Shown: one piece after another, positions 1 through 9,170 of the stretch
Position numbering within the stretch: position 1 is the first letter of the stretch
Layout: every line of letters starts with the position of its first letter
DNA from: Streptomyces sp. NRRL S-244
GTDB taxonomy: Bacteria > Actinomycetota > Actinomycetes > Streptomycetales > Streptomycetaceae
Direction: 5' to 3'
Length of the DNA: 64,000 nt
Assembly: GCF_000717915.1 (NCBI RefSeq)
Contig: NZ_JOCX01000031.1
Location: 62,001-126,000, forward strand
The notes under the pieces: model-generated
Told to the model about the DNA's origin: nothing
Databases searched by the model: none
Seen by the model: only the letters and a program-made list of their open reading frames with translations
Translations under genes and position numbers: made by a program

Positions 1-354
1 GTTCCGGCTTGCCGATGTTGATCGTGTACGAGGCGTCCGCGTAGAACCGTGCCGACTTCGACCGCTCATCGAGTTCACCGGGCATGGCGCACTCGACGAA
101 CACGCTCTTCGCCTCGGGCTCGCCCGAATCGCACGACGACATCGGCCCCGATGCCGTTGAGGGCGCCGGCCGCCGCGCCGATGTCATGGGCCCGGAGTGA
201 CCGCCTTGACCGTGTCCGCGATCCGCTGCGTCCGGGACCGCTCGACCTCCGGGAGGTCGGGGTCGTGGCGGATCGCCTTCGCCGTGTCCGGGTCGGCCTT
301 GCCGAAGTCGTAGCTCGCGACGCCTGCGTCCGAGACCTTCATACGGGCGGTCAC
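1..354 (-). pseudogene. Frameshifted remnant of an unrecognised protein, cut by the window edge
   Basis: Coding-like sequence (codon third positions nearly all G/C) runs through this stretch on the minus strand but changes frame twice. From a GTG at 354 it reads MTARMKVSDAGVASYDFGKA and continues to a TGA at 186-184. Protein-like sequence then resumes in a second frame (AHDIGAAAGALNGIGADVVV) and, from about 130 to the window edge, in a third frame (SGEPEAKSVFVECAMPGELD). An ATG overlaps the TGA (ATGA at 187-184), so two coupled short genes are an alternative. The more likely reading is one gene with two indels, either a decayed gene or uncorrected sequencing errors. I do not recognise the family. 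Confidence 0.4.
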
Positions 355-468
355 GGCATCGGCGCCTTCGTCAGACCGGTCGCGAACGGCACCGCTCCCC
401 CTCGCACTTCGCCCACGTGATCAAGGCCACCCGCCACCCTGGCCAGCCGCCGGCAGGGCTCCCGGCGC
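355..468. other. Short intergenic gap, nothing recognised
   Basis: Gap between the frameshifted remnant and the 3' end of the thiamine-diphosphate enzyme gene. No convincing gene, promoter or strong hairpin was seen. Confidence 0.4.
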
Positions 469-2154
469 TCAGAGGTGTGTGGGCGCGAACATGCGGAGTT
501 CGGCCGGAAGGACGACCACCGAAGGGCCCGGGGTCTTCAGGGACTTGGTGAGGTCCTCGCGGAGGGTTTGGGGGGTCGTCGTCGATGCCGGGACTCCGAA
601 GGATTCGGCCAGGGCCGTGAAGTCCGGGCGGGCGAGGTCGGTGCCCGTCGTGCGGCCCTCGAAGGAGTCCGCCATGTACTCGCGCAGGATGCCGTAGCCG
701 CCGTCGTCCACGATCAGCCAGGTCACGTCGAGGTCGTGCTGCTTCGCCGTCGCCAGGTCCGCGATCGAGTACATCGCCCCGCCGTCGCCCGAGACCGCCA
801 GGACCGGGGTGCCCGGTTCCGCGACGCAGGCTCCGAGGGCCGCCGGGAAGGCGTAGCCGAGGCCGCCGGCGCCCTGCGCCGAGTGCATCGTGTTGGGGTG
901 CTTCGCGTCGAACGCCGACCAGGCCCAGTACGACAGGATCGTCATGTCCCAGAAGGACGGGGAGCGGGCCGGGAGCGCCGCGCGGATCGAGGTGAGGAGC
1001 CCGCGCTCCAGCGATACGTCCTGCGTCGACAGGCGGGTTTCGATCTCCGAGAGGAGCAGGCGCACGCGTTCCGGTGCGTGGGTGTCCTGGCGTTCCCCGA
1101 CCGTCTCCAGGAGGGCCTGGAGGGCCAGGCGGGCGTCCGCGTGGATGCCGAGGGCCGCGTGGTTGGACTCCAGCTTGCCGAGGTCCGCGTCGATCTGGAC
1201 GACCCGGCCCGTCGGGAAGAACGTGTGGTAGTTCGAGCTCAGTTCGCCCAGGCCGGAGCCCACGACGAGGAGGACGTCCGCGTCCTCCAGGAAGTCCGTC
1301 ATGTGGCGGTCCTCCAGCCAGGACTGGAGGGACAGCGGGTGGGTCCACGGGAAGGCGCCCTTGCCGCCGAACGTGGTGACCACCGGGGCGTTCAGCCGCT
1401 CCGCCAGCCGGCGCAGCTTGCCCGCCGCGTCCGAGCGGATCACCCCGCCGCCCGCGATGATCACGGGGCGGGCGGCCCGCTCCAGCCAGTGCGCCGCGAG
1501 CGCGGTGAGCTCGGGGCGCGGGACCAGCTCGTGCGGGGTCGCGTCCACGCCCGTGACCTGCGGGATCACCGTCTCCGCGCGCAGCACGTCCTCCGGGATC
1601 TCCACCCAGACGGGGCCGTGCGGAGCCGTCAGCGCCGATTCCCAGGCCTCCGCGATCACCGAGGGGATCTGCGACGGGGTGCGGGCCGTGTGGACCGACT
1701 TCACCACGTCCCGGAACGACGCCGACTGGTCCCGCAGTTCGTGCAGGTGCCCGCGCCGGCCGCCGCCCAGGCCCGCCACCGGGACCTGCGAGGCGATGGC
1801 GAGGACGGGGGCCGAGGCGGCGGCCGCCTCCGCGAGGGCCGGCAGGGCCATCAGCGCGCCCGGACCGGTCGAGAGCAGCAGAGGAACCGCCTCGCCCGTG
1901 ATGCGGCCGTACGCGTCCGCCGCGAAGCCGGCGTTGTTCTCCGTCCGCAGCCCGACCAGCCGCAGGTCGGAGCGGCCCACCGCGTCGAAGAGGGCGAGTG
2001 CGTGCTGCCCCGGCAGACCGAAGACCGTGGTCGCGCCGAGGCCGCGGAGCGTCTCCACGACCAGGTCCCCGCCCGTCCGCCCCGGCGGCGGCGCGAGGGC
2101 GGCCGCCCTCTGGGCCTCGGTGGGACGGAGTACCAGGTCGTGGTCGTGCGTCAC
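469..2154 (-). CDS. Thiamine-diphosphate-dependent enzyme (acetolactate synthase/benzoylformate decarboxylase-like)
   Basis: The 561-residue protein has the three-domain layout of the ThDP enzyme superfamily. An N-terminal PYR domain carries the conserved glutamate in RTENNAGFAADAYGR (about E72). A central domain follows, then a C-terminal PP domain with the ThDP/Mg motif SGDGGAMYS and the matching acidic end VDDGGYG. Such enzymes decarboxylate or ligate 2-oxo acids; the substrate cannot be read from sequence. The gene starts at a GTG, 26 bases after the agmatinase-type gene, so the two are probably one transcript. This suggests a role in guanidino or arginine-derived compound breakdown (inference). 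It is unlikely to be the biosynthetic acetolactate synthase, because no ilvN-type small subunit is adjacent. Confidence 0.85.
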   Translation of the reverse strand: MTHDHDLVLRPTEAQRAAALAPPPGRTGGDLVVETLRGLGATTVFGLPGQHALALFDAVGRSDLRLVGLRTENNAGFAADAYGRITGEAVPLLLSTGPGALMALPALAEAAAASAPVLAIASQVPVAGLGGGRRGHLHELRDQSASFRDVVKSVHTARTPSQIPSVIAEAWESALTAPHGPVWVEIPEDVLRAETVIPQVTGVDATPHELVPRPELTALAAHWLERAARPVIIAGGGVIRSDAAGKLRRLAERLNAPVVTTFGGKGAFPWTHPLSLQSWLEDRHMTDFLEDADVLLVVGSGLGELSSNYHTFFPTGRVVQIDADLGKLESNHAALGIHADARLALQALLETVGERQDTHAPERVRLLLSEIETRLSTQDVSLERGLLTSIRAALPARSPSFWDMTILSYWAWSAFDAKHPNTMHSAQGAGGLGYAFPAALGACVAEPGTPVLAVSGDGGAMYSIADLATAKQHDLDVTWLIVDDGGYGILREYMADSFEGRTTGTDLARPDFTALAESFGVPASTTTPQTLREDLTKSLKTPGPSVVVLPAELRMFAPTHL

Positions 2155-2180
2155 GTGCGCTTACTCGCCCTTCTCGGGTC

Positions 2181-3149
2181 CTACTTCGTCCTCGACGCCG
2201 CGATCTGACGGCTCATGATCGTCGTCAGCTCGTACGCGGTGTGCGAGGCCGCGACCGAGGTGATCTCGGCGTGATCGTACGCCGGGGCGACCTCGACGAC
2301 GTCCGCCGAGACCAGGTTGCAGGAGGACAGGCCGCGGATGATCTCCAGCAGCTCGCGGGAGGTCATGCCGCCCGCCTCCGGCGTGCCGGTGCCGGGCGCG
2401 TGCGCCGGGTCCAGCACGTCGATGTCGATCGAGATGTACAGCGGGCGGTCGCCGATGCGCTGGCGCAGCTGGTCCGCGACCTCGTCGGCGCCGCGCCGGT
2501 AGACGTCGGCCGAGGTCACGATGCCGAAGCCCATCTTGGCGTCGTCGTCCAGGTCCTGCTTGCCGTACAGCGGACCGCGCGTGCCGACGTGGGACAGCGC
2601 CTCGGTGTCGAGGATGCCCTCCTCCACGGCGCGGCGGAACGGCGTGCCGTGCGTGTACTCGGCGCCGAAGTACGTGTCCCAGGTGTCCAGGTGCGCGTCG
2701 AAGTGCAGCAGCGCGACCGGGCCGTGCTTCTTCGCGACGGAGCGGAGCAGCGGGAGGGCGATGGTGTGGTCGCCGCCGAGGGTCATCAGGCGGGAGCCGG
2801 CACCGAGGAGCTCGTCCGCGGCCGCCTCGACCGTCTCGACGGCCTCGTTGATGTTGAAGGGGTTCACGGCGATGTCACCGGCGTCCGCCACCTGGGCGAG
2901 CGCGAACGGGGAGGCGTCCTGCGCCGGGTTGTACGGGCGCAGCAGGCGGGAGGCCTCGCGGATCGCGTTGCCGCCGAAGCGGGCACCGGGGCGGTACGAG
3001 ACGCCCGAGTCGAACGGGACACCGACGACGGCGACGTCCGCCGAGCCGACCTCGTCCAGGCGGGGCAGCCGGGCGAAGGTCGCGGGGCCCGCGTAGCGCG
3101 GGATGCGGGAGGAGTCGACCGGTCCGCGCGGCGTCTGCTCGTTGCTCAT
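2181..3149 (-). CDS. speB: Agmatinase/guanidinobutyrase (ureohydrolase family)
   Basis: Ureohydrolase of 322 residues that hydrolyses a guanidino compound (agmatine, 4-guanidinobutyrate or similar) to urea and an amine. All di-manganese motifs are visible: GGDHT at about 125-129, DAHLDTWD at about 151-158 and SIDIDVLDP further on. The ATG at 3149 follows a purine-rich ribosome site (GGACCTCCAGAAGGGC) and gives the usual family N-terminus [20 protein letters not shown]. It is first in a two-gene unit with the ThDP enzyme and is divergent from a PucR-type regulator, a common pairing for catabolic genes of nitrogen compounds. Which guanidino substrate it prefers cannot be decided here, so the symbol is a family-level one. 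Confidence 0.85.
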   Translation of the reverse strand: MSNEQTPRGPVDSSRIPRYAGPATFARLPRLDEVGSADVAVVGVPFDSGVSYRPGARFGGNAIREASRLLRPYNPAQDASPFALAQVADAGDIAVNPFNINEAVETVEAAADELLGAGSRLMTLGGDHTIALPLLRSVAKKHGPVALLHFDAHLDTWDTYFGAEYTHGTPFRRAVEEGILDTEALSHVGTRGPLYGKQDLDDDAKMGFGIVTSADVYRRGADEVADQLRQRIGDRPLYISIDIDVLDPAHAPGTGTPEAGGMTSRELLEIIRGLSSCNLVSADVVEVAPAYDHAEITSVAASHTAYELTTIMSRQIAASRTK

Positions 3150-3265
3150 CGGGGTGTGCCCTTCTGGAGGTCCTTCGGTGCGGTCCTTCGAGCGTAAGCC
3201 GCGGGTGCCGGGGCGCGAAGTGTACGTTTTATCCACCGAACGACCTCGAACTGTACGGAGCATCC
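3150..3265. promoter_or_regulatory. Divergent promoter region between speB-type gene and pucR-type gene
   Basis: This 116-base gap separates two divergent starts and must hold both promoters. A comparatively AT-richer stretch, TGTACGTTTTATCC (from about 3220), and a second CTGTACGG at 3251-3258 form a loose repeat of TGTACG that could be regulator contact sites. This is a sequence observation only; no consensus for this PucR is known to me. Confidence 0.4.
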
Positions 3266-4912
3266 ATGCCGAAGCCTGCGGGGGCCGACAGCCCGCCCAC
3301 GCCCGCGGTCGGGCTCGGCGCGCTGCTCGCCGACCAGGCACTGGAGCTGCGGCTGGTCGCCGGGCCGGAGCGGGCGGAGGTGCACGGGGTGCACGCCTCG
3401 GAGATGGCGGACCCGTCCCCCTACCTCCTGGGCGGCGAGCTGCTCCTCACGGCGGGGGCGGGCGACGCCGCCGATGCCGCCGATGGCGCCGACGCGTACG
3501 TGCGGCGGCTGGTCGGCTCGGGGGTGGCCGCGCTCGGGTTCGGGGTGGCGCCGCTGCACGCGGAGGTGCCGCCCGCCCTGGCCGAGGCCTGCGTCCGGCA
3601 CGGGCTGCCGCTGCTGGAGGTCCCGCCGCAGACCCGGTTCACGGCCGTGGCCCGCGCCGTGTGGCGGCTCATGGCCGAGGCGCGGACGCGCGAGCTGCGC
3701 CGGGTCACCGAAGCCCAGCAGGCCCTCGCCGCCGCGGCCGCCCGCCCCGACCCGGTCCCGGCGGTGCTGGCCCGCCTGGCGGCCAGCCTGAGCGGGTGGG
3801 CGGCCCTGCTGACCCCGGCCGCCGCCCCGGCGGGAGGATCGGACCAAGCGGTCAGCCGGTCCGGCGCCGGGGCGGCCGGGTCAGGCCCGGCGCCCGGCCC
3901 GGCCGGCGCCGCGGCAGAAGGATCAGGCCCCGCGGGCGGTCTGCCCGGCCCCGGAGCCGCCGCGGGCCCACCCGGCGGCCCGGCCGGATCCGGAGCTTCC
4001 GGGGTCGCGCCGGGCGGGCCGGCCGTGTCCGACGCCGCGGCGGCAACCGCCGGAGCGCCCGTCGGGGTGGTGCGGGCCGCCGGGGCGGGACCGGCGGAGG
4101 AGGCGCTCGTCGCCGTCCGGGGGCTGGCGCGGCGGGTGGCGGGCGGGGCGGCGGCCACCGCCACCGACGCCGTCGGCGGGACGCACCTCGCCGTCTACAC
4201 CGTCGGCGGGGGGCGGGTGCTGGCCCTCGCCGCCCCGGTCCGGGCCCCGGGCGACCACGCCATCGCCTCCATCGCCGCCGTCCTGCTGGCCCTGCTCACC
4301 GCCGACCGGCCGGCCGGGGCCGAGGCCGCCGCGCTGGCCCGGCTGCTGCTGGGCGGCTCCCCCGCCGCGGCGCTGGGCGGGCCCGGGCCCTGGTACGCGG
4401 TCCACGCGCGCGGCGGCGCCGATCCGCAGGCCCTCGCCGCCGCGCTGGGCACCGTACTGCTGGACCCGGACGGCCCGGCCGTACGGCTCCTCACCGACCG
4501 GGAGCCGTCCCCGCAGCCCGGGTGGCGGCTCGGGGTCAGCGCCCCGGCCGGGCCCGACGCGCTGGCCGGCGCCGACGCGCAGGCCCGCCGGGCCCTGGAC
4601 CGCGCGGAGGCGGCCCGGACCCTGCTGGCCCGGCACGCCGACTCCGGCTTCGCGGGGCTCGTCGGCGAAGCCGAGGCCCGCGCCCACGCCGAGGCCCTGC
4701 TCGGCCCGCTCTCCCCCGCCCTGCGGGACACCCTGCGCGCCTGGCTGGCCCACCACGGCAGCTGGGACCGCAGCGCCGCGGCCCTCGGGGTGCACCGCAA
4801 CACCGTCCGCCAGCGCATCGCCCGCGCCGCGAGCCTCCTCGGCCGCGACCTCGACGACCCGGACACCCGGATGGAGCTGTGGTTCGCCCTGCGACGGGCG
4901 CCGGAGGCCTGA
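3266..4912 (+). CDS. PucR-family transcriptional regulator
   Basis: The 548-residue regulator has an N-terminal PucR domain (about residues 15-150, typically a ligand-sensing region) and a C-terminal PucR-type helix-turn-helix. The latter is recognisable in [20 protein letters not shown] followed by [19 protein letters not shown], about residues 490-540. Between them lies an unusual Gly/Ala/Pro/Ser-rich insertion (about residues 190-265) that is probably a disordered linker. Its gene is divergent from the ureohydrolase/ThDP-enzyme pair and most likely controls it (inference from layout). The ATG lies 116 bases from the divergent start; I see no strong ribosome site before it. Confidence 0.85.
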   Translation: MPKPAGADSPPTPAVGLGALLADQALELRLVAGPERAEVHGVHASEMADPSPYLLGGELLLTAGAGDAADAADGADAYVRRLVGSGVAALGFGVAPLHAEVPPALAEACVRHGLPLLEVPPQTRFTAVARAVWRLMAEARTRELRRVTEAQQALAAAAARPDPVPAVLARLAASLSGWAALLTPAAAPAGGSDQAVSRSGAGAAGSGPAPGPAGAAAEGSGPAGGLPGPGAAAGPPGGPAGSGASGVAPGGPAVSDAAAATAGAPVGVVRAAGAGPAEEALVAVRGLARRVAGGAAATATDAVGGTHLAVYTVGGGRVLALAAPVRAPGDHAIASIAAVLLALLTADRPAGAEAAALARLLLGGSPAAALGGPGPWYAVHARGGADPQALAAALGTVLLDPDGPAVRLLTDREPSPQPGWRLGVSAPAGPDALAGADAQARRALDRAEAARTLLARHADSGFAGLVGEAEARAHAEALLGPLSPALRDTLRAWLAHHGSWDRSAAALGVHRNTVRQRIARAASLLGRDLDDPDTRMELWFALRRAPEA

Positions 4913-5072
4913 CCGGCCCGGGCCACCGGCCATCCGGGGCCACCGGCCCGGCCCGGGGCAGCTCCGCCGTACGGATGGACTCGGGCCGTACGGCAGCGGG
5001 TGCGCCGCCCCGCGGCGCATGGCGGCCTACGTTCGCACTGCATCCCCCACCCCACCTCGAAAGGCAGTACTC

Positions 5073-5399
5073 GTGCGATCGATCCGCCCCGCCCTGACCG
5101 CTCTCGCCGTCGGCGGCATCATCCTGGCCGGCGCGTCCGCCGCCTCCGCCGACGACACCTTCACCGTGTACGCGCCGATCGACAACACGTACTCGATCGT
5201 CTTCGGCGACCTGTCCCAGGTGGCCGGCGACGACGTGTTCAACGCCGGCCGCGACAACACGGTCGGCTCCCACAACGGCACGGCCCCGGCGGCCGGCGAC
5301 ATCGGCATGAAGGCGCTGCCCGGGACCCGGGTCCTGAGCAACGAGGCCCTGATGCAGGGCGCCGCCGGCCAGTGGACCGGCAAGATCCTCGGCAAGTAG
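5073..5399 (+). CDS. Small secreted protein of unknown function
   Basis: The 108-residue precursor begins with a clear Sec signal peptide (VRSIRPALTALAVGGIILAG followed by ASAASA-DD). The mature part of about 80 residues lacks cysteine. It is rich in D, N, G and T and reads DDTFTVYAPIDNTYSIVFGD onward. The GTG at 5073 is preferred over an ATG at 5019 because a GAAAGG ribosome site sits 7 bases upstream and the signal peptide then starts correctly. I do not recognise the family; it is not a chaplin or rodlin by visible motifs. A long GC hairpin downstream suggests a monocistronic unit. Confidence 0.7.
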   Translation: MRSIRPALTALAVGGIILAGASAASADDTFTVYAPIDNTYSIVFGDLSQVAGDDVFNAGRDNTVGSHNGTAPAAGDIGMKALPGTRVLSNEALMQGAAGQWTGKILGK

Positions 5400-5482
5400 G
5401 ACCCGGCAAGCACCACCGAGCGCGACCAAGCGGAACCAAACAGCACCGAGCAGCACCAGCAGAACCAAGCAGGACTCGGCGT

Positions 5483-5510
5483 CGGCCGGCCGGCACGGGC
5501 CGGCCGGCCG
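5483..5510 (+). terminator. GC-rich hairpin after the small secreted protein gene
   Basis: A perfect 12-base stem (CGGCCGGCCGGC with its complement 5499-5510) and a 4-base loop. There is no T-run, as is common in Streptomyces terminators. It is preceded by an A/C-rich simple stretch with AGCACC and GAACCAAGCAG repeats (5405-5475). Confidence 0.55.
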
Positions 5511-5602
5511 GCGCTCCGCCCCGGCCGACATGGGCCGGACATCACACCCGGTCCCCCTCCGCGACTCTGGACAGCCCACCCGACCCACCGGTAACTTAGT
5601 AG

Positions 5603-5627
5603 TCTGAGCAAGCGCTTAGACACGGCG
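5603..5627. promoter_or_regulatory. Possible TetR-type operator upstream of acyl-CoA dehydrogenase
   Basis: The sequence GAGCAAGCGCTTAGAC contains a perfect 8-base palindrome AAGCGCTT. It lies in a short AT-richer island (AACTTAGTAGTCTGAG) about 45 bases before the GTG start of the acyl-CoA dehydrogenase gene. Short palindromes of this kind are typical TetR-family sites near fatty-acid genes. No cognate regulator is adjacent, so this is a weak call. Confidence 0.3.
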
Positions 5628-5664
5628 CGACAGCGCGACGGGCGACAGGATCGAGGAGGCGGCT

Positions 5665-6822
5665 GTGCGCCGTACCGTTTTCAACGAGGACCACGAAGCG
5701 TTCCGCGAGACCATCCGCGCCTTCATAGAGGCCGAGGTCGTCCCCGTCTACGACGAGTGGTTCGCGGCCGGCCAGGCTCCGCGCGACTTCTACTACAAGC
5801 TCGGCGAGCTGGGCATCTTCGGCATCAACGTCCCCGAGGAGTTCGGCGGCGCGGGCCTGGACACCCACAAGTTCGAGGCCGTCCTGTACGAGGAGACCGC
5901 CCGCGCGGGCGTGAACTTCGGCGGCTCCGGTGTGCACGTGCTGCTCGCCCTCCCCTACATCAAGATGCTGGCCGACGTCGAGCAGAAGAAGCGCTACCTG
6001 CCGAAGTTCGTCTCCGGTGAGGAGATGTGGGCCCTCGCCATGACCGAGCCGGGCACCGGCTCCGACGTCGCGGGCATGAAGACCACCGCCAAGCTCTCCG
6101 AGGACGGCACGCACTACGTCCTCAACGGCTCCAAGACCTTCATCACCGGCGGCGTGCACGCCGACCGCGTGATCGTCTGCGCCCGCACCTCCGCCCCGCG
6201 CGAGGACGACCGCCGCTTCGGCATCTCGCTGTTCGCCGTGGACACCAAGTCCGAGGGCTACTCCATCGGCCGCAAGCTCGACAAGCTGGGCCTGCGCACC
6301 TCCGACACCGCCGAGCTGGCGTTCGTCGACGTCAAGGTCCCGGTCGAGGACCTGATGGGCGAGGAGGGCAAGGGCTTCTACTACCTCGGCCACAACCTGG
6401 CCTCCGAGCGCTGGGGCATCGCGTTCGGCGCGTACGCCCAGGCCGCCGCGGCCGTCCGGTTCGCCCAGCAGTACGTCACCGACCGCACCGTCTTCGGCAA
6501 GCCGGTCGCGCACTTCCAGAACACCAAGTTCGAGCTGGCCGCCTGCCAGGCCGAGGTGGACGCCGCCCAGGCCGTCGCGGACCGCGCCCTGGAGGCCCTG
6601 GACGCCGGCGAGCTGACCCCCGCCGAGGCCGCCTCGGCGAAGCTGTTCTGCACCGAGGTCGCGCACCGCGTGATCGACCGCTGCCTCCAGCTGCACGGCG
6701 GCTACGGCTACATGAACGAGTACCCGATCGCCCGCCTGTACGCCGACAACCGCGTCAACCGCATCTACGGCGGCACCAGCGAGATCATGAAGTCCATCAT
6801 CGCCAAGTCGATGGGCCTGTAA
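5665..6822 (+). CDS. Acyl-CoA dehydrogenase (long-chain-type)
   Basis: FAD flavoenzyme of 385 residues that introduces the alpha-beta double bond in acyl-CoA during beta-oxidation, passing electrons to ETF. The GTG start follows a strong GAGGAGG site. Family signatures include WALAMTEPGTGSD and the C-terminal QLHGGYGYMNEYPIARLYAD. At the place where short/medium-chain enzymes have the catalytic Glu (YEGT), this protein has IYGGTSEIMK. This matches the long-chain subgroup, where the base comes from the earlier helix, here most likely E248 in LASERWG. It is followed 42 bases later by an acyl-CoA thioesterase gene, consistent with a fatty-acid catabolic unit. Confidence 0.9.
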   Translation: MRRTVFNEDHEAFRETIRAFIEAEVVPVYDEWFAAGQAPRDFYYKLGELGIFGINVPEEFGGAGLDTHKFEAVLYEETARAGVNFGGSGVHVLLALPYIKMLADVEQKKRYLPKFVSGEEMWALAMTEPGTGSDVAGMKTTAKLSEDGTHYVLNGSKTFITGGVHADRVIVCARTSAPREDDRRFGISLFAVDTKSEGYSIGRKLDKLGLRTSDTAELAFVDVKVPVEDLMGEEGKGFYYLGHNLASERWGIAFGAYAQAAAAVRFAQQYVTDRTVFGKPVAHFQNTKFELAACQAEVDAAQAVADRALEALDAGELTPAEAASAKLFCTEVAHRVIDRCLQLHGGYGYMNEYPIARLYADNRVNRIYGGTSEIMKSIIAKSMGL

Positions 6823-6864
6823 GGCCCGTCGGACCAGGGACACGAGGGACTTACCCTTCCCCCC

Positions 6865-7743
6865 ATGAACGAGGCACTGACGACGCTCCTCGATCTGCTC
6901 GACCTGGAGCAGATCGAGGAGAACATCTTCCGCGGTACCAGCCGTTCGGCGCTGGTACCGCGCGTCTTCGGCGGCCAGGTCGCGGCCCAGGCCATGGTCG
7001 CGGCCGGGCGGACCGTGCCCGAGGACCGCACCGCGCACTCGCTGCACTCGTACTTCCTGCGCGCCGGGGATCCCGGCGCGCCGATCGTCTACGCGGTCGA
7101 CCGGATCCGCGACGGGCGCTCCTTCACCACCCGCCGGGTCGTCGCCGTCCAGCACGGCCAGCCGATCTTCCACCTCTCCGCGTCCTTCCAGACGTACGAG
7201 GAGGGCCTCGACCACCAGGCCGCGATGCCGGACGCGCCCGATCCGGAGACCCTGCCGACGGCCGCCGAGGCGCTTCCGGCGTACCGGGAGATCTTCCGCG
7301 ACCCGGGCACGGTGGAGCGGCTGATCGAGGCGCGCGACGCCGTGGACCTGCGGTACGCGACGGTCCCGCCCTGGGGCAGCGTCGGCAAGCCGGTCGAGCC
7401 GCGCTCGCAGGTGTGGTTCCGTACGGCCGGGAAGCTGGAGAGCGACGACGCGCTCCTGCACACCTGCCTGGCCACCTACGTCTCGGACATGACCCTGCTC
7501 GACTCGGTGCTGCTCGCGCACGGCCGGGGCGGCTGGGCGGTCGGCGACGTGGTGGGCGCCTCGCTGGACCACGCGATGTGGTTCCACCGGCCGTTCCGCG
7601 CCGACGAGTGGCTGCTGTACGACCAGGAGTCCCCGACCGCGGCCGCCGGGCGCGGCCTCGGCCAGGCCCGGATCTGGACCCGGGACGGACGCCTCGCCGT
7701 GACGGTCATCCAGGAGGGCGTCGTACGCGTCCCGCGCGCGTAA
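6865..7743 (+). CDS. tesB: Acyl-CoA thioesterase II
   Basis: The 292-residue double-hotdog thioesterase hydrolyses acyl-CoA to free fatty acid and CoA. Family sequence includes VFGGQVAAQAMVAAGRTV and HSLHSYFLRAGDP in the first hotdog. The second hotdog holds ASLDHAMWFHRPFRADEWLL, whose aspartate contributes to the TesB active site. The length matches the family (about 285-290). It lies just downstream of an acyl-CoA dehydrogenase gene in the same direction and converges on a DUF4253 gene with only 13 bases between stops. Confidence 0.9.
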   Translation: MNEALTTLLDLLDLEQIEENIFRGTSRSALVPRVFGGQVAAQAMVAAGRTVPEDRTAHSLHSYFLRAGDPGAPIVYAVDRIRDGRSFTTRRVVAVQHGQPIFHLSASFQTYEEGLDHQAAMPDAPDPETLPTAAEALPAYREIFRDPGTVERLIEARDAVDLRYATVPPWGSVGKPVEPRSQVWFRTAGKLESDDALLHTCLATYVSDMTLLDSVLLAHGRGGWAVGDVVGASLDHAMWFHRPFRADEWLLYDQESPTAAAGRGLGQARIWTRDGRLAVTVIQEGVVRVPRA

Positions 7744-7756
7744 CGCCCACTGCGCG

Positions 7757-8647
7757 TCAGTCCCACCAGAACGCCCAGTGCTCCGCGCCGGTCACGGCCT
7801 CGTCGGCATACGCGCGGACGCTGCCCGAGCCCTGCCACACGTTGTCGGGGCAGAAGGCGAAGTGCTCGGCGGCGACCGGCAGCGCCGCGACCCTCGTCGG
7901 GAGCGGGGCCGCCACGGACAGGTGGACCTCGTCGAAGCCGAGTGCGATGACGCGGGCCCCGAACCGCTCCTCCCACGAGCGCATGACGGTGGTGAGCAGA
8001 GCCGTGTCGTTCTCGTGGTTCGCCGCGCCCTGCCAGCCCATCGCGGTGGGTACGTCGGCTCCCCGGGCGGCGGGGACCAGCGCGAGCCGCGGGCTCGGCA
8101 GGACCCCGTCCCGGATCAGCCCGTCGGCGAGGGCGAGGGCGAGGGCCTCCGGGTCCTCCCGCGGGGTCCGGCGCTCGGCGAGGCCCGGCCAGTCGCGGCC
8201 GAAGGGGGCTATGAGCCCGGCCCCGTCGGGGCCTTCTCCCTCCTCCGGATCGGGGACGACCCCGGCCCAGAACTCGCGCAGCACCGGCTCGACGTGGTGG
8301 TCGTCGGGGTCGGACATCGAACCGGGGCACAGCTCGCCGCGGTTCCACCACTCCTCCAGGCCGCGCCGCTCCTGGAGCAGCACCGCCTGAAGGCCCGCGC
8401 CGGTCCGGGCCAGGCGGGAGCGGCAGGCGGCGAGCACGCCGACGCCGACGGGCTCGTCGGAGACCCACAGCAGCGGCTCGCGCCGCGCCCGGGACCACAG
8501 CGGGGTCCGCCCGGCGGGCCCGTCGACGACCGTGCCGGGCGGCAGGTCCAGCCCCAGGGCCCGGCCTTGCGGATCCTCGGCCAGCGGGGACAGCGCGTTC
8601 TGGTTCTCCGGCGGTTTCGTCACGCCTTCGACGCTAGCCCCCGGCAC
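7757..8647 (-). CDS. DUF4253 domain-containing protein
   Basis: The 296-residue cytosolic protein has a C-terminal DUF4253 domain (about residues 185-296). It is recognisable by GWQGAANHENDTALLTTVMR, the region ALPVAAEHFAFCPDNVWQG and the terminal HWAFWWD. The function of this domain is unknown; it is found scattered in actinobacteria. Several starts are possible. The GTG at 8647 is chosen because an AAAGGG ribosome site lies 8 bases upstream; a TTG at 8653 and a GTG at 8623 have poorer spacing. It is convergent with tesB and no functional link is evident. Confidence 0.75.
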   Translation of the reverse strand: MPGASVEGVTKPPENQNALSPLAEDPQGRALGLDLPPGTVVDGPAGRTPLWSRARREPLLWVSDEPVGVGVLAACRSRLARTGAGLQAVLLQERRGLEEWWNRGELCPGSMSDPDDHHVEPVLREFWAGVVPDPEEGEGPDGAGLIAPFGRDWPGLAERRTPREDPEALALALADGLIRDGVLPSPRLALVPAARGADVPTAMGWQGAANHENDTALLTTVMRSWEERFGARVIALGFDEVHLSVAAPLPTRVAALPVAAEHFAFCPDNVWQGSGSVRAYADEAVTGAEHWAFWWD

Positions 8648-8690
8648 TGACAACGCCCTTTCGGCGAGAGGGCGGTGGGACCGGGGCCGG

Positions 8691-9152
8691 CTACGCCTCG
8701 GGCTGGGCCTTGAGCTTGGCCCAGATCGCCTCCAGCGCGGCTATGTCCGCGTCGTCGAGGCGGTCGTCGAAGGCCTCGGCGAGGGCCTCGCGGCGGGTGG
8801 CGTCGGCCTCCGCGAAGGCGCGGCGGCCCGCCTCGGTGAGGGTGATGCCCACGGACCGGGCGTCCGTCGGGGACGGGACCCGTTCGATCAGGCCGCGGGC
8901 CCGGAGCGAATCGGCGACACGGGATACCTGGCTGCGGCTGAGCAGGGTCCTGGTGCCCAGCTCGGAGGGGGCGACCGGCTCTTCCTGGATGCTCAGCCAC
9001 AGCATGACCTCGAACCACGACAGCGGCAGGTCGTGCCGGCGCGTGAGCGCCTGGTCGACCCGGGCGGTGAGGGTGGTTCCGGCCCAGACCAGGCCGTAGA
9101 AGGCGTGGTCGCGGGCGGTGAGACCGTTCAAGTTGAGATTCGCGTGCGCCAT
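8691..9152 (-). CDS. MarR-family transcriptional regulator
   Basis: A winged-helix MarR regulator of 153 residues. The recognition region reads LGTRTLLSRSQVSRVADSLR and the wing reads ERVPSPTDARSVGITLTEAG. The DARSVGI(T)LT pattern is the typical MarR wing. It is transcribed away from an SDR gene, and the 78-base gap between them carries striking palindromes that are probably its operators, so it likely represses both itself and the SDR gene. The ATG at 9152 (MAHANLNLNG) is chosen; upstream in-frame residues would lie within the operator. Confidence 0.85.
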   Translation of the reverse strand: MAHANLNLNGLTARDHAFYGLVWAGTTLTARVDQALTRRHDLPLSWFEVMLWLSIQEEPVAPSELGTRTLLSRSQVSRVADSLRARGLIERVPSPTDARSVGITLTEAGRRAFAEADATRREALAEAFDDRLDDADIAALEAIWAKLKAQPEA

Positions 9153-9170
9153 GGGGGCAGGATACCGGGT

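Noticed and set aside
371..1348. A 325-residue minus-strand frame inside the ThDP enzyme gene
   Set aside because: Out-of-frame shadow rich in R, P and G; the ThDP frame carries all family motifs.
3103..5097. Long open frames overlapping the PucR gene on both strands
   Set aside because: They are GC-bias shadows with arginine/proline/glycine-rich, non-protein-like translations; only the frame with PucR motifs is real.
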